From Verrucomicrobiales bacterium (GTDB taxonomy: Bacteria > Verrucomicrobiota > Verrucomicrobiia > Verrucomicrobiales > Verrucomicrobiaceae): a stretch of 7,183 nt of DNA. Below are positions 6,780 through 7,183 of this stretch, piece by piece. A program made the translations under genes and the position numbers. The first letter of the stretch is position 1. Each line of letters starts with the position of its first letter. The stretch lies in assembly GCA_003453085.1 (NCBI GenBank), contig DMMK01000062.1, forward strand, positions 1 through 7,183, written 5' to 3'. The notes beneath the pieces are model-generated. The model worked only from the letters and a program-made list of their open reading frames with translations. It was not told where the DNA came from and made no database searches.

Positions 6780-6807
6780 AAAAAAGACCTCCCGAAGGAG
6801 GCCTTTT
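6780..6807 (-). terminator. Rho-independent terminator of the carbonic anhydrase gene (left arm)
   Basis: On the minus strand AAAAGGCCTCC pairs with GGAGGTCTTTT around a TTCG tetraloop (11 bp including one G-U), and the 3' arm runs into six Ts. It starts 16 nt after the carbonic anhydrase TAA. It is one of the clearest intrinsic terminators in the window. Its U-G pair becomes A-C when read on the plus strand, so it favours minus-strand transcripts. Confidence 0.88.
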
Positions 6808-6823
6808 CAACAATTGAGATTTC

Positions 6824-6966
6824 TTATTTGGCTGCGCCGGCTTTTGTGGCTGCAGGAACTTCAACCAAACGTCCTGTCTTGACGTCGTAGATGTATCCGT
6901 AAACCGGAATATTGCCTGGGACAAGTGGGTGAGCCTTGATTCGCGCGACATCCTCGGTCACGCTTA
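6824..6966 (-). CDS. Beta-carbonic anhydrase, C-terminal fragment only
   Basis: The last ~46 codons of a beta-class carbonic anhydrase, the zinc enzyme that interconverts CO2 and bicarbonate. [17 protein letters not shown], then [16 protein letters not shown], are typical of the C-terminal end of this family, including mycobacterial members. The zinc ligands (Cys, His, Cys) and active site would lie upstream and are absent because the sequence folds back at the palindrome centre. The tail [10 protein letters not shown] ends at TAA (6826-6824), followed by a strong terminator. The family call rests on this short conserved end, so subclass is uncertain. Confidence 0.65.
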
Positions 6967-7172
6967 GCGTGACCGAGGATGTCGCGCGAATCAAGGCTCA
7001 CCCACTTGTCCCAGGCAATATTCCGGTTTACGGATACATCTACGACGTCAAGACAGGACGTTTGGTTGAAGTTCCTGCAGCCACAAAAGCCGGCGCAGCC
7101 AAATTAGAAATCTCAATTGTTGAAAAGGCCTCCTTCGGGAGGTCTTTTTTCATCGGTGTTGCTAGCCTTTAG
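6967..7172 (+). pseudogene. Inverted duplicate of the carbonic anhydrase 3' end (artefact copy)
   Basis: The right palindrome arm repeats the carbonic anhydrase C-terminal codons on the plus strand. Its stop codon position reads TTA (7104-7106) instead of TAA, so the frame runs through the terminator to 7172, adding meaningless residues. The open frame that begins at 6936 exists only because the arms are joined head to head. It should not be counted as a gene. Confidence 0.7.
7123..7150 (+). terminator. Duplicate of the carbonic anhydrase terminator (right arm)
   Basis: Exact mirror copy of the terminator at 6780-6807, with CCTCC/GGAGG, a TTCG loop and TTTTTT. It is present only because of the palindrome. 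Confidence 0.7.
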
Positions 7173-7183
7173 GCATCGTTAGG

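Larger units (their letters stand above)
6747..7183. repeat. 437-bp near-perfect palindrome reaching the window end
   Basis: Bases 6747-6963 are repeated in reverse complement at 6967-7183 around the 3-nt centre TTA. I compared the 217-nt arms base by base and found three mismatches, at 6825/7105, 6756/7174 and 6753/7177. Each arm carries the same carbonic anhydrase 3' end and terminator. The arms run to the last base, so the repeat may continue. A fold-back artefact of amplification or assembly is the likeliest origin; the inner ends GGTCACGC/GCGTGACC may have primed it. Confidence 0.95.

Noticed and set aside
6936..7172. Open frame of 78 codons on the plus strand containing carbonic anhydrase-like sequence
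   Set aside because: Its first codons are the antisense of the left palindrome arm and its end is readthrough past a lost stop codon into a terminator. It arises from the fold-back, not from a gene.
1..7183. Search for CRISPR arrays, insertion sequences, toxin-antitoxin pairs or a new defence system
   Set aside because: No regularly spaced repeats, transposase, nuclease or small toxin-like gene pair was found on either strand. The genes are ordinary housekeeping or regulatory types.

Overview
The window reads as two unrelated bacterial genomes joined head to tail, with a fold-back palindrome at the right end. It is best treated as a chimeric metagenomic or amplified contig rather than one locus.

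Left part (1 to about 4975): GC-rich DNA with weak or absent Shine-Dalgarno sequences and proteins that look verrucomicrobial (Prosthecobacter/Verrucomicrobiaceae-like; judged by protein character only). In order it holds the 3' part of a polyprenyl diphosphate synthase gene, a sigma-54-dependent NtrC-type regulator whose receiver has Glu at the phosphorylation site, a convergent exported alpha/beta-hydrolase, a tRNA-Pro(TGG), a YbjN-domain protein, and the first ~230 residues of GluQRS (glutamyl-Q tRNA(Asp) synthetase). These look like ordinary chromosomal genes. Only ybjN-like and gluQ are close enough to suggest co-transcription.

Right part (about 4975 to 6963): roughly 45-50% GC, minus-strand genes, and a textbook AAAGGAG ribosome-binding site. 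It suggests an actinobacterium, perhaps a small-genome freshwater type. Reading along the minus strand there is the C-terminal end of a beta-carbonic anhydrase with a strong UUCG-loop terminator, a DUF4188 protein, and the NAD-binding domain of the proton-translocating NAD(P) transhydrogenase alpha subunit (pntA). pntA is cut just where its linker to the membrane segments should begin.

The join lies in a short stretch (about 4966-4983) that fits the natural coding sequence of both gluQ (plus) and pntA (minus). Each gene loses its 3' end there, and base composition changes. At the far right, 6747-6963 is repeated in inverted orientation at 6967-7183 around a 3-nt centre, with only three mismatches. 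That is a typical fold-back artefact or contig-end hairpin.

I found no convincing new multi-gene system. The most biologically interesting item is the Asp-to-Glu receiver of the sigma-54 regulator. The most important item for a user is that left-right gene neighbourhood across ~4975 and the right-hand palindrome should not be interpreted biologically.
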